DNA of 6,413 nt from the NCBI GenBank assembly GCA_037380725.1, contig JARRRL010000146.1, forward strand, positions 1 to 6,413, in the 5' to 3' direction. The position numbers and the translations under genes were made by a program. The notes beneath the pieces were generated by a model, which was not told the origin of the DNA, did no database searches, and saw nothing but the letters and a program-made list of their open reading frames with translations. Every line of letters begins with the position of its first letter. Position 1 is the stretch's first letter. The stretch comes from JARRRL01 sp037380725. Lineage in GTDB: Bacteria; Pseudomonadota; Gammaproteobacteria; Pseudomonadales; JANQJO01. Shown here piece after piece: positions 1 through 6,117 of the stretch.

Positions 1-1
1 C

Positions 2-298
2 ATTAATGATGCCTTCGGCCCAGACTTTTTAACACAATACGATGTTGCCATTAGCTTTAAAGCGAGTAATGCCTACAGTCTCTATGCTTGGTATGCCCCT
101 ATCTGGGAAGACAACCCATCTCAAGCTCCAAACATTGACTGGGAAGTCAGCACCGCATCGAATGATCCAGACTTATCACACGGTTCTATCTGGTACCGCA
201 AAGGCGATACTACTGTTTCCGAGCCCTCCACTTTCGCTTTATTTGGTCTCGGTTTATTAGGGTTAGCGCTGGTAAAAAGAACCAAAAATCATGCTTGA
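2..298 (+). CDS. PEP-CTERM sorting-domain protein, C-terminal part (5' end outside window)
   Basis: Frame 2 is open from the left edge to a TGA at 296-298 and gives the last 98 residues of a protein whose start lies outside the window. The C-terminus has the full three-part PEP-CTERM signal: the motif VSEPST (residues 72-77), a hydrophobic helix of about 14 residues (FALFGLGLLGLALV), then a short basic tail (KRTKNHA). Such proteins are normally exported by Sec, held in the inner membrane by this tail and processed by an exosortase, ending up outside the cell or in the extracellular matrix. The visible part of the mature domain is rich in aromatic residues (YSLYAWYAPIW, GSIWYRK), as in beta-rich extracellular domains, but I do not recognise a named fold. 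The PEP-CTERM call is firm; the function of the mature domain is unknown. Confidence 0.9.
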   Translation: MNDAFGPDFLTQYDVAISFKASNAYSLYAWYAPIWEDNPSQAPNIDWEVSTASNDPDLSHGSIWYRKGDTTVSEPSTFALFGLGLLGLALVKRTKNHA

Positions 299-318
299 GT
301 ATTAAAATTATTCAAGCA
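292..318. terminator. Stem-loop overlapping the stop codon of the first PEP-CTERM gene
   Basis: TGCTTGAGTA (292-301) pairs with TATTCAAGCA (309-318) over 10 positions with one G-T pair and a 7-base loop. The left arm contains the TGA stop. On the plus strand the stem is followed only by AAATATTTCATC, a poor U-tract. Read on the minus strand the same stem is followed by TGATTTTTGG, a better one. It probably marks the end of the upstream transcript, but its strength as an intrinsic terminator is uncertain. Confidence 0.4.
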
Positions 319-412
319 AAATATTTCATCTGTACTGCTGCACGTTTCGCCTCAGCCCAACTCCAAGGACTTGAGGCGGAACGCTCTTATCAAAGGTTTA
401 TCATACAAACAG

Positions 413-1090
413 ATGCCTTCTGCCCTGGAAGCACCCTGCCCTCTGTGCCACCTCGCTAATCCAGCGTCCTGCACCTCGCAAACCAGCTCTTACTTTCATC
501 ATGACAAACAGCGTATCTATTTACGCTGCCAAAGCTGCCACTTGGTTTACGTACCACCTCAGTATCATTTAAGCTTTGAAGAACAAAAACGCGTGTACGA
601 CCAGCATGAAAACCACGCGGAACACACGGGCTATCGCCATTTTCTGTCACGCTTGCTTAATCCCTTACTCACTCGACTCCCCTCATCCTCAAGCGGTCTC
701 GACTTTGGCTGCGGACCTAGTCCTGTATTGGCCGGCATGATTCAATCAGCTGGTCATCACGTTACGCTTTACGACCCACTGTACGCCAATAACCCCGCCG
801 TCCTACACGCTCAGTATGATTTCATCACCGCCACCGAAGTGATCGAGCACGTATTTGATCCGGCTCGCGAACTGAACACGCTGTGGAACTGTTTACGTCC
901 CAACGGCATACTGGCGCTCATGACCAAATTGGTGAAAGACCAAAACGCCTTCACAACCTGGCACTACATTCGCGACATCACACACATCAATTTTTTCAGC
1001 CCAGAAACGTTCCAATGGCTGTCCCAATGTTGGCATACTGAGTGTGAATTTATCGGAGCAGATGTGATGTTGTTTCGGAAAATGGCGTAG
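413..1090 (+). CDS. Class I SAM-dependent methyltransferase with N-terminal zinc-ribbon-like segment
   Basis: A 225-residue protein. Residues 9-42 hold two CxxC pairs (C9/C12 and C39/C42, the second in LRCQSCHLVYVPP), which look like a zinc ribbon. Residues 90-220 are a Rossmann-type methyltransferase core: motif I at 96-103 (LDFGCGPS), an acidic residue after strand 2 (D121 in LYDPLY), and the E-x-IEH segment (TEVIEHVFDP, 141-150) typical of the Methyltransf_23 type. The third glycine usual in motif I (GCGPG) is serine here (S103). Similar small methyltransferases are common in proteobacteria, but their substrate is not established to my knowledge. A cytosolic location is expected. I chose ATG 413 because the alternative TTG at 371 has its AAGGA only one base away. 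The 413 start has only a distant AAAGG (392-396), so the start is not certain. No partner gene is visible; it follows the PEP-CTERM gene on the same strand. Confidence 0.85.
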   Translation: MPSALEAPCPLCHLANPASCTSQTSSYFHHDKQRIYLRCQSCHLVYVPPQYHLSFEEQKRVYDQHENHAEHTGYRHFLSRLLNPLLTRLPSSSSGLDFGCGPSPVLAGMIQSAGHHVTLYDPLYANNPAVLHAQYDFITATEVIEHVFDPARELNTLWNCLRPNGILALMTKLVKDQNAFTTWHYIRDITHINFFSPETFQWLSQCWHTECEFIGADVMLFRKMA

Positions 1091-1225
1091 CACACGCGCA
1101 TCGCCTCAGAACGCGCATCGTCAACTTAGAACCAGAACTCTTCTCGACGACAACGCGCCACAAGACTATGATCTTTTAGGCACCGTTTTTCTGGGTACAT
1201 TCATAAAAGCAACACCACATGTTAG

Positions 1226-1251
1226 ATCCAGCAACACAATCCAGCAACACG
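1226..1251. repeat. 13-base tandem repeat, two units
   Basis: ATCCAGCAACACA (1226-1238) is followed directly by ATCCAGCAACACG (1239-1251); the units differ only in the last base. The core AGCAACAC also occurs a third time at 1208-1215. This looks like local duplication in non-coding DNA, possibly a binding site array, but nothing shows a function. Confidence 0.8.
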
Positions 1252-1361
1252 GCGCACACTCAAGCACACGCTGCGAGCGTTTGGGCATCACGTACGTAGC
1301 ACGACACGACACAGGACACGTGAACAGCACTCAGACGTGCTTTTTCCCACCAACTGCACAC

Positions 1362-1366
1362 AGGGA
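1362..1366 (+). promoter_or_regulatory. Ribosome binding site that sets the lipase start
   Basis: AGGGA lies 6 bases before ATG 1373. This favours ATG 1373 over the in-frame GTG at 1337, which has no such site and falls inside a small hairpin. Confidence 0.65.
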
Positions 1367-1372
1367 TCAGCC

Positions 1373-2467
1373 ATGGAATACACCAAAACGCAACAACTGT
1401 TGACACTCAGTTTTCTTTCCTACTTAGGTTTTCAATTGAATCAGAACGACCACCGTAATGCGCTGGCCATTTGCCCCTTAATCAAACGGGGTTTAGAAAC
1501 CTGGGAACCCATTGCCAATCGATGGGAATTGGTCTGGGGACCCGCTGTTTACCGTTTCCCGCTTGCAATTTTTGATGACAATTTGATGTTTGTGGTCAAG
1601 GATAAAACAACCCCAGATACCTACGCCATTGTTCTGCGTGGCACAAACCCCGTCGCCGTCTCGGACTGGCTCTTCGAAGATCTGAAGGTACGCCAGCTTA
1701 TTCCATGGCCCACCACACCACAAACGGGTAAATTAAACCCCAAAATTTCCCAAGCAACGCATATTGGCCTTCAAATATTGAAAAATATGATCGCCACCAC
1801 GGGTACGCCGGGTGCAGGCGAAGACCTTAAAGTATTACTGCGTCGCATTATTGCCGATAAAACAACGGAACAAGTCGACATCAGCGTCACAGGCCACAGC
1901 CTAGCGGGAGCCTTGGCACCCTTGCTCGCTCTGTGGCTGGCGGATACGCAAGGTGAAGAATGCGTGGACAAACATGAACAGTGGGACACCCAGCGTGTTA
2001 CAAAACTGTCGTGCACCGCCTTTGCAGGCCCTTCTCCAGGCAACAAAGACTTTACAGCGTATTATGATCGCGTCATTGGGCAACAAACACAACGTATCCA
2101 CAATCATTTGGATGTCGTCCCACACGCATGGGCACAATCAACCATGAAAGGCTTATTATCACTGTATAAAGGAACAGCTAGTCCTAACCTGTTGCTCATC
2201 GGTGTGTATTATTATTTTCTACTGACCACTCGCCACCTTAATTACGAACAAATTAAACCCGAAACCCCCGCTTTTCTAGGAACCATTAATTCAAAATTGA
2301 AAAATTTTATTGAACAAATGATCGATCAACACACCATGGGCTATCTCAACGAATACAACATCAGTGAATGTGTTGGCATGGGTGCGCTCAAGGAGCTTTG
2401 GTCTCTGCCCAGTAAAAAACGGCGTTCACCCCCTTTGGCGACGAGCAATCCCGAATTCAACGGTTAA
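1373..2467 (+). CDS. Class 3 lipase-like alpha/beta hydrolase
   Basis: A 364-residue protein of the fungal-lipase type (Lipase_3). The N-terminal half has the family's RGT segment (AIVLRGTNP, residues 85-93), which helps shape the oxyanion hole. The nucleophile elbow is GHSLAG at 174-179, with S176 the expected nucleophile; the family more often has GHSLGG. FAGPSPGN (217-224) and the acid region HLDVVPHAW (D247) follow, and H320 in QHTMGY is the likely catalytic histidine, so a complete Ser-Asp-His triad can be proposed. It should hydrolyse an ester bond in a lipid or similar ester; the true substrate is unknown. The N-terminus (MEYTKTQQLLTLSF) is not a convincing signal peptide, so the enzyme may be cytosolic or leave the cell by another route. 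The C-terminus ends in a basic, proline-containing tail (SKKRRSPP). It converges with birA. Confidence 0.85.
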   Translation: MEYTKTQQLLTLSFLSYLGFQLNQNDHRNALAICPLIKRGLETWEPIANRWELVWGPAVYRFPLAIFDDNLMFVVKDKTTPDTYAIVLRGTNPVAVSDWLFEDLKVRQLIPWPTTPQTGKLNPKISQATHIGLQILKNMIATTGTPGAGEDLKVLLRRIIADKTTEQVDISVTGHSLAGALAPLLALWLADTQGEECVDKHEQWDTQRVTKLSCTAFAGPSPGNKDFTAYYDRVIGQQTQRIHNHLDVVPHAWAQSTMKGLLSLYKGTASPNLLLIGVYYYFLLTTRHLNYEQIKPETPAFLGTINSKLKNFIEQMIDQHTMGYLNEYNISECVGMGALKELWSLPSKKRRSPPLATSNPEFNG

Positions 2468-2480
2468 CTCATCATTACAG

Positions 2481-2538
2481 TTCAATCCTCAACCGTTCAA
2501 TCCTCAGCAGACATATTGTCAGCATTGAGGATTGAACG
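2481..2538. repeat. Direct repeat plus inverted copy in convergent gap (possible bidirectional terminator)
   Basis: TTCAATCCTCA occurs twice in tandem at a 15-base period (2481-2491 and 2496-2506) and once inverted (TGAGGATTGAA, 2526-2536). CGTTCAATCCTCA (2494-2506) pairs perfectly with 2526-2538 over 13 bp, and the region between folds further (GACA 2510-2513 with TGTC 2517-2520, 3-base loop). The inverted copy could instead pair with the first repeat. The element lies between the converging lipase and birA genes, where a shared terminator is expected. The plus-strand exit is only pyrimidine-rich (CTCTTCTCTTCG), and the minus-strand exit has no U-run. Confidence 0.75.
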
Positions 2539-2634
2539 CGCTCTTCTCTTCGCTTCCCTTGTATGGCTTCGTGTGCTCACACAATCAGGACTTGCACGCA
2601 CATAATGTACTTATACAGCGATTTCAAAATACAC

Positions 2635-3729
2635 TTACACCGGTCTCAAGGACACTTCGCCCACACAAAAAATCTGTTCCCCCTGAATGGTTTTCACCCG
2701 TAATTGTCCCTGATCATCGATGCCACCATTCATACCTTCTACGGCCTCCGCATGCTCGGATTCCAATCGAATATTTTGCCCCTGAAACTGATCATAACGT
2801 GGCCATTTTTCATGCAAAAAAGCCCATTCCCGTGAAGCCAACGCATCTAATAATCGTAAAAACACGCACAACATTTCCGCCGCCAACTCACTTTTTGTCG
2901 GCAGAGGATACCCCGTATCAAATAAACCGATCGCTGGGCGTGCAAAGGACTTCGACGCCGCATGACGCACGTGCAAATTGAGACCTACACCACAAAAAAC
3001 TGAAACGGTGTCACGCTGAATCGACTCACCGCCACTGCGGGCCAAAGCAGACGATTGAATCAAAATTCCCGCCAATTTTCGATCATCAAACAACAGATCA
3101 TTCGGCCATTTTACCCGCACCGGAATGCGATATTGTTTATTCAACCAATCGCACAACAACACCCCCAACGCTGGTGACAAACGCTGATCCAGCGTCGTTC
3201 GAGGCAAGCTCACCGCAACCGTCGTCATTAAGCAATCACCAAAGGCCGCTTGCCACACGCGGCTCAAGCGCCCACGCCCCATCGTTTGGTACTCCGCCAA
3301 GACTGCTCGAGGTCGATAACAGGAGCTCGGTGGTGAGCGTTGAAAATCGGCCTGCGCCCAATTCTGGGTTGAATCCACCCAAGGTACGCTGTGAATGGCA
3401 TCATAAGTCAGTACACTTTTTTGCAAGTCAGAGGTGTGCAAGTCAGAGGCTTGCACCGCCAGCAATCGCCGCAAATGTTCGTTCACTCTCTCCACACGAA
3501 CCACATCAATGGGCAAAACCTGCAAAGCCGTATCGACGCCCCACGCGCATGTATTTTCAGGCAGCACCAACGGAAACCCTGCTTGCTTCAAGCGCCACAA
3601 GGCCACGCATCCATCGTCAATCGATATGGAAAAAGATGAACAAAAGTCACCTAGACAAACAGGCGCGTGCGCCAACAACCAGTGCACCCAGCGCGACTCA
3701 TTAACGCCGACACTCTGATCATTCACCAT
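2635..3729 (-). CDS. birA: Biotin-[acetyl-CoA-carboxylase] ligase BirA
   Basis: A 364-residue protein; E. coli BirA has 321. BirA-type enzymes make biotinyl-5'-AMP and attach biotin to the carrier domain of acetyl-CoA carboxylase (AccB). The catalytic core is clear: DSTQ at 119-122, the nucleotide/biotin loop GRGRLSRVW at 151-159, KWPNDLLFDDRKLAGIL at 207-223 (K218 matches the biotin-contacting K183 of E. coli), GVGLN at 247-251, and a C-terminal SH3-like cap ending GEVSLRPV. The N-terminal 65 residues align roughly with the DNA-binding helix-turn-helix of E. coli BirA, but the recognition-helix region is much changed. Before the DST motif there are about 31 more residues than in E. coli, including a small in-frame duplication (SDLHT/SDLQK). 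ATG 3729 has GGAGAG 9 bases upstream. It lies 76 bases downstream of nadA on the same strand with no terminator seen between, so co-transcription is likely. Confidence 0.95.
   Translation of the reverse strand: MVNDQSVGVNESRWVHWLLAHAPVCLGDFCSSFSISIDDGCVALWRLKQAGFPLVLPENTCAWGVDTALQVLPIDVVRVERVNEHLRRLLAVQASDLHTSDLQKSVLTYDAIHSVPWVDSTQNWAQADFQRSPPSSCYRPRAVLAEYQTMGRGRLSRVWQAAFGDCLMTTVAVSLPRTTLDQRLSPALGVLLCDWLNKQYRIPVRVKWPNDLLFDDRKLAGILIQSSALARSGGESIQRDTVSVFCGVGLNLHVRHAASKSFARPAIGLFDTGYPLPTKSELAAEMLCVFLRLLDALASREWAFLHEKWPRYDQFQGQNIRLESEHAEAVEGMNGGIDDQGQLRVKTIQGEQIFCVGEVSLRPV
3422..3449. repeat. 13-base direct repeat inside birA (period 15)
   Basis: TGCAAGTCAGAGG occurs at 3422-3434 and 3437-3449. 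Because the period is 15 bases, the reading frame is kept and BirA carries two near-copies of the pentapeptide SDLH/QT (residues 95-104). They sit in the linker between the N-terminal region and the catalytic domain. Confidence 0.85.
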
Positions 3730-3751
3730 GCTGTACGACTCTCCATGCTGT
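3726..3751. repeat. 9-base direct repeat around the birA ribosome binding site
   Basis: CCATGCTGT occurs at 3726-3734 and 3743-3751 (on the coding strand, ACAGCATGG twice, 17 bases apart). One copy contains the birA start codon. The other supplies an upstream ATG opening a 7-codon reading frame (MESRTAW, 3746-3723) whose TGA lies just past the birA ATG. The Shine-Dalgarno GGAGAG (3744-3739) falls between the two ATGs. Confidence 0.6.
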
Positions 3752-3805
3752 CATGCACAGCGCCTTACCCTCTTTTTATTTACTCTTTTTTACTCTGCTA
3801 TTTTG

Positions 3806-4858
3806 TCACTTTGTCACTGCCGTTGTACGCTGGCTAAACGCTAACATTCGCTCAAGCGGCTTCAGGGCTCGGGGGATCATATCTGCCGCAACGTGAATTT
3901 CGTTGCTGCCCTCGGCTAAACTTGCAGCGAGAGAATCCAATTGATTAAGCGCCATCCAAGGGCAATGGGCACAACTGCGGCACGTCGCGCCTTCACCAGC
4001 TGTCGGCGCTTTAAGAAACGTTTTCTGGGGGCAGCGTTGCTGCATTTTGTATAATATTCCACCATCTGTTGCGACAATAAAAGTCTCCTGCGGCATAGTG
4101 GCGGCAGCATTGATGAGCTGACTGGTTGAACCGACCGCATCGGCCAAGGCAATGACAGACGCCGGTGATTCAGGATGCACCAATACCGCCGCTTCGGGGT
4201 ATACGTTTTTTAAGTCATGAATGCCATTCGCCTTAAACTCTTCGTGGACAACACAAGCGCCATTCCACAGCAGCATATCCGCGCCTGTGCTTTTCTGTAA
4301 ATAGGCCCCGAGATGCCGATCCGGAGCCCAAATCACCGGCTCACCTTGTTGTTTCAAATGCTCGAGTAAGCGTACAGCAATACTGGATGTCACAACCCAG
4401 TCCGCTCGCGCTTTGACCGCCGCAGACGTATTCGCGTACACCACAACCGTTCTTTCAGGGTGCTCATCGCAAAACGCAGAGAACGCTTCGACTGGACAAG
4501 AAAGATCCAAAGAACATTCAGCCTGAAGCGTTGGCATCAGAACCGTTTTTTCCGGACTGAGAATCTTCGCTGTTTCCCCCATAAAACGAACCCCCGCCAC
4601 CACCAGTGTCGTTGCCGCGTGCGCACGACCAAAGCGCGCCATCTCCAACGAGTCGGCCACACAACCCCCAGTTTCATCGGCCAAAGCCTGCACATCCGGA
4701 TCGGTGTAATAATGCGCCACCAATACCGCGTCTTTCTCTTTCAGTAATGACCGGATTCGTACTTTCAACGCCGTTTTATCGGCTTCGGGTAAAGTTACAC
4801 GACAAGCCTGCGCTTGATCGATCGCGGAAGCCAACTGCTCAGAAGCCAATTCTTGCAT
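3806..4858 (-). CDS. nadA: Quinolinate synthase NadA
   Basis: A 350-residue protein (E. coli NadA has 347). NadA condenses iminoaspartate, made by NadB, with dihydroxyacetone phosphate to form quinolinate in de novo NAD synthesis; it is a cytosolic, oxygen-sensitive [4Fe-4S] enzyme. Long blocks match the E. coli protein: VAHYYTDPDVQALADETGG (47-65), RFMGETAKILSPEKT (91-105), PTLQAECSLDL (109-119), VVYANTSAAVKARADWVVTS (139-158) and PTAGEGATCRSCAHCPWM (285-302). The three cluster cysteines are present as C115, C202 and C299, the last in CxxCxxC (293-299). ATG 4858 has AAGG six bases upstream; a GTG at 4885, nine codons earlier, is a less likely start. An 8-base tandem repeat (TTTGTCAC, 3802-3817) spans the stop codon. 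It is followed by birA, probably in one transcript. NadB is not in the window. Confidence 0.97.
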   Translation of the reverse strand: MQELASEQLASAIDQAQACRVTLPEADKTALKVRIRSLLKEKDAVLVAHYYTDPDVQALADETGGCVADSLEMARFGRAHAATTLVVAGVRFMGETAKILSPEKTVLMPTLQAECSLDLSCPVEAFSAFCDEHPERTVVVYANTSAAVKARADWVVTSSIAVRLLEHLKQQGEPVIWAPDRHLGAYLQKSTGADMLLWNGACVVHEEFKANGIHDLKNVYPEAAVLVHPESPASVIALADAVGSTSQLINAAATMPQETFIVATDGGILYKMQQRCPQKTFLKAPTAGEGATCRSCAHCPWMALNQLDSLAASLAEGSNEIHVAADMIPRALKPLERMLAFSQRTTAVTK

Positions 4859-4862
4859 AACG

Positions 4863-4868
4863 CACCTT
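4863..4868 (-). promoter_or_regulatory. Ribosome binding site that sets the nadA start
   Basis: On the coding strand AAGGTG ends 4 bases before ATG 4858 (its AAGG core ends 6 bases before). It lies inside the extension that a GTG 4885 start would create, which supports the shorter protein of normal NadA length. Confidence 0.6.
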
Positions 4869-5166
4869 ATTCCTGTTTTTGCCACACAACCGGGACAGTT
4901 TAACGGGAAACTTCATCAAATTACACGAGAAAACGTTGCCAGAACGCGAGCACAATACGATCAAAGATTAAACAGAGCAAAGATGACAGGGATAAGCAGA
5001 CAGGAGACGAAAATAGACCAAGAATCGTAAGAAAAGAAAGAAAGAAAAAATGAAGCCAACGAATAAAACGACAAATAACACACTAAATAAGACATCCAAC
5101 TCAACCCATCAGATCACAAATAAAGATCACTATACGGACAAATCAGATGCCTTACAGGTGTGTCCA

Positions 5167-5204
5167 AACGCTTAAATTAGACCGACTAAAGAAGCTCAAG
5201 CGTT
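5167..5204. repeat. Inverted repeat downstream of the PEP-CTERM gene
   Basis: AACGCTT (5167-5173) and AAGCGTT (5198-5204) are 7-bp complementary arms. Between them, TTAG (5177-5180) can pair with CTAA (5186-5189) as an inner stem. No U-run follows on either strand, so it is not a standard terminator. Confidence 0.45.
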
Positions 5205-5260
5205 ATGGTTCACGACAGCGACAACGGTTTATACTCAGTCACTCTTACCGCACAAACTGA

Positions 5261-6013
5261 CTACGCAGACTTGCGACGTAAACGCACGCCTAAACCTGCC
5301 AAACCAAGACCCAACAACGCCAAAGTACCGGGTTCAGAAACGTTGCGCGTATCCAGTTCCAGAACACCTTTAATGTCAAAGCTAGTAGAAATTTTTTCTA
5401 TGGCTTCAATATAGCTGCTACCCTGAACATTCAAAGTATAAAGATCACCATTAACAAGAAAACTTTCTGACAAGTTATTATACGCAACCTTCACGATATC
5501 TGCGCAAAAAGGTATATTGTTGCCAACGCCATTCGCATCTCCATTCGCACAAGGATCGTCGTTATTGGGTGTTTCAATATGAGTGAAGTCAAAGAAAAAG
5601 CTTTTCGTTCCAACAGAAGTACCATCAACTTCGATCGTAGTATCCAACTGTAAAGTTGCTGAGCGTAATATGTCATTAACTATATCAGTATTGGGTGAAA
5701 GTGGATTGTTGTTGAAAGTCCATGTTCCCAGATCAAAGGCTGCCGAAGGAGAAGGCGGCAATTCAACCTGAAATGGCGTTGAAGCGGTCTCAAATACATA
5801 ATCACTTTGTGGACCCTGAGTTAAAAGAGGTGTACCCCACGCCATACTGGCTGTGTCAGTACCGTTTCCGGAAACAGAAATCGCTACTGGATCAATATTG
5901 ATCCAGCTGGCAGTCAAGCCGCTGAACTTAACAACACTTGCGTTGGCGAAACTGGATACCGACAAAGCGCCAGCGCACAGCAGACCGCAAGTAAATTTAT
6001 TAATTTTTTTCAT
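5261..6013 (-). CDS. Secreted PEP-CTERM sorting-domain protein
   Basis: A complete 250-residue protein. Residues 1-25 are a Sec signal peptide: basic MKK start, hydrophobic core, and an ANA cleavage site before S26. The C-terminus carries the PEP-CTERM signal: VSEPGT (225-230), a hydrophobic helix (LALLGLGLAGLGV) and the basic tail RLRRKSA. The protein should be exported, held in the inner membrane and processed by an exosortase for surface or matrix delivery. The middle contains LGTWTFNNNP (95-104), FDFTHIETPNNDDPC (141-155) and a second cysteine at C170, which may pair with C155. This arrangement recalls the THxN and choice-of-anchor K groups of PEP-CTERM proteins, an assignment from memory that should be tested. 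ATG 6013 is preferred over ATG 6037 because AGAGGTG lies 8 bases before it and the signal peptide then starts MKK. A sigma-54-type promoter, a palindrome and a leader hairpin lie upstream. Confidence 0.92.
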   Translation of the reverse strand: MKKINKFTCGLLCAGALSVSSFANASVVKFSGLTASWINIDPVAISVSGNGTDTASMAWGTPLLTQGPQSDYVFETASTPFQVELPPSPSAAFDLGTWTFNNNPLSPNTDIVNDILRSATLQLDTTIEVDGTSVGTKSFFFDFTHIETPNNDDPCANGDANGVGNNIPFCADIVKVAYNNLSESFLVNGDLYTLNVQGSSYIEAIEKISTSFDIKGVLELDTRNVSEPGTLALLGLGLAGLGVRLRRKSA

Positions 6014-6021
6014 CTTATCTA

Positions 6022-6028
6022 CACCTCT
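6022..6028 (-). promoter_or_regulatory. Ribosome binding site that sets the PEP-CTERM gene start
   Basis: AGAGGTG on the coding strand ends 8 bases before ATG 6013. It falls inside the coding region if ATG 6037 were used, which supports ATG 6013. Confidence 0.75.
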
Positions 6029-6117
6029 AAGATTCATTCAAAAATTCTAATTTATGAAATAATCAGAACTACGCGCCTTACCTCACGTCTCAGCTTTATA
6101 CGCCAAAAATAAAATTT

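Larger units (their letters stand above)
1091..1372. other. Gene-free stretch before the lipase, with short direct repeats
   Basis: No credible gene is seen on either strand. The stretch holds ACGCGCATCG twice (1094-1103 and 1111-1120, period 17), a 13-base tandem repeat (1226-1251), and the palindromes TACGTA and CACGTG near 1290 and 1317. A small hairpin, AGCAC (1326-1330) with GTGCT (1337-1341) followed by TTTT, sits just before the lipase ribosome binding site and resembles a weak terminator. I could not find a convincing sigma-70 promoter for the lipase. Confidence 0.5.
4859..5260. other. Gene-free stretch: nadA upstream region and 3' side of the PEP-CTERM gene
   Basis: No convincing gene is seen in these roughly 400 bases. 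The nadA promoter must lie here, but I found no clear -35/-10 pair. From about 4975 to 5055 the plus strand is strongly purine-rich, ending in an AAAG-type run (5029-5050). A 41-codon plus-strand frame (5050-5175) rich in Asn, Thr and Lys lies in this A-rich DNA, but it has no ribosome binding site and no coding signature. AGATCAC occurs twice at a 13-base period (5111-5117 and 5124-5130). AACGCTT (5167-5173) and AAGCGTT (5198-5204) form an inverted repeat downstream of the PEP-CTERM stop codon, without a U-run. Confidence 0.5.

Noticed and set aside
1326..1345. AGCAC/GTGCT hairpin with TTTT, considered as a terminator upstream of the lipase
   Set aside because: The stem is only 5 bp and the element lies right before the lipase ribosome binding site; too weak to list as a terminator.
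2532..2981. 149-codon open frame on the plus strand
   Set aside because: From 2635 it lies antisense to birA, whose conserved C-terminal domain is clearly coding; the predicted protein is rich in His, Pro and Thr and has no recognisable domain.
3174..3704. 176-codon open frame on the plus strand
   Set aside because: It is antisense to the BirA catalytic core; the Pro/Ser/Arg-rich composition is what the opposite strand of a real gene gives.
4898..4911. GTTT-N6-AAAC interrupted palindrome upstream of nadA, considered as a NAD-regulator operator
   Set aside because: Arms of only 4 bp are expected by chance, and it does not match an operator consensus I could state with confidence.
5111..5130. 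Two AGATCAC copies, considered as a CRP-type site
   Set aside because: They are direct rather than inverted repeats, and the opposite TGTGA half-sites are missing at the required spacing.
5050..5175. 41-codon plus-strand frame starting MKPTNKTTNNTLNK
   Set aside because: Low-complexity Asn/Thr/Lys product of A-rich DNA, no Shine-Dalgarno site, and no recognisable motif. Kept only as a note in the intergenic entry.
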